Positions 13,568 through 13,616 of a DNA stretch of 13,616 nt are shown piece after piece (position 1 is the first letter of the stretch; the number at the start of each line of letters is the position of its first letter). This stretch comes from JADMII01 sp036278595. Its GTDB lineage: Bacteria; Chloroflexota; Dehalococcoidia; DSTF01; JACRBR01. A model generated the notes under the pieces. The model made no database searches, was not told the DNA's origin, and was given only the letters and a program-made list of their open reading frames with translations. The position numbers were made by a program, and so were the translations under genes. Where the stretch lies: contig DASUKS010000014.1 in assembly GCA_036278595.1 (NCBI GenBank), forward strand, positions 1 to 13,616, given 5' to 3'.

Positions 13568-13588
13568 TGCGAGGTTGCAGGTTGGAGC
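13568..13588. repeat. Short heptad array, TTGCAGG type
   Basis: TGCGAGG, TTGCAGG and TTGGAGC in 7-bp register. Its complement resembles the CCTGCGA units at 3411. The rest of 13532-13616 shows no supportable gene. Confidence 0.4.
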
Positions 13589-13616
13589 GGGCGTGATCCG
13601 GCGTGACATGGTGAAG

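Noticed and set aside
1347..13588. Heptad arrays as CRISPR arrays
   Set aside because: Units are 7 bp, adjacent and without unique spacers, and no cas genes are present.
13608..13616. A gene starting at ATG 13610 at the right edge
   Set aside because: Only two or three codons remain and no ribosome site is close by.

Overview
This is a GC-rich, gene-dense bacterial chromosomal segment. Twelve full-length protein genes are well supported. There is also one candidate mini-ORF and one possible truncated reading frame at the left edge. No rRNA, tRNA, phage, transposase, plasmid or CRISPR feature was seen. The gene mix (CapA-type lipoprotein, system II cytochrome c assembly protein, standalone aldehyde:ferredoxin oxidoreductase-family enzyme, cytosolic-type arylsulfatase, DinB-fold proteins) together with many short intergenic repeats would suit a GC-rich Chloroflexota (Dehalococcoidia-like) environmental genome. 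That placement is inference; no marker gene in the window settles it.

Layout. 156-3920 is a minus-strand run: capA-like lipoprotein, ccsB/resC-like cytochrome c biogenesis protein, PIG-L/LmbE deacetylase and PaaI-type thioesterase. A DinB-fold gene on plus (4032-4565) diverges from the thioesterase and converges on an unassigned helical protein on minus (4691-5497). On plus follow an AOR-family oxidoreductase (5672-7369), a second DinB-fold gene (7422-7898) and a small glutaredoxin-like protein (8037-8342). On minus follow a GNAT-like protein (8417-9103) and two tandemly duplicated methyltransferases (9259-10002 and 10081-10809). A 395-bp divergent intergenic region leads to a 765-residue arylsulfatase on plus (11205-13502). 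Apart from the methyltransferase pair and perhaps the AOR-DinB-glutaredoxin run, the neighbours do not form an obvious single pathway.

The most unusual content lies between the genes. Many spacers carry short arrays with a 7-bp period. The unit sequence differs (AGTTCAC, GACTATG, GACCAGT, GAAGATG, CCTGCGA, TGGAAGC and TTGCAGG types), but the period stays at seven. Several arrays abut stop codons, one contains the apparent start codon of the glutaredoxin gene, and one folds into a 30-bp hairpin in the leader of the arylsulfatase gene. Separate REP-like palindromes occur in two copies each. The region upstream of the second methyltransferase holds an 11-codon ORF with a consensus Shine-Dalgarno site and competing inverted repeats, which looks like a leader or attenuator arrangement but is unproven. 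No complete new multi-gene system is evident.
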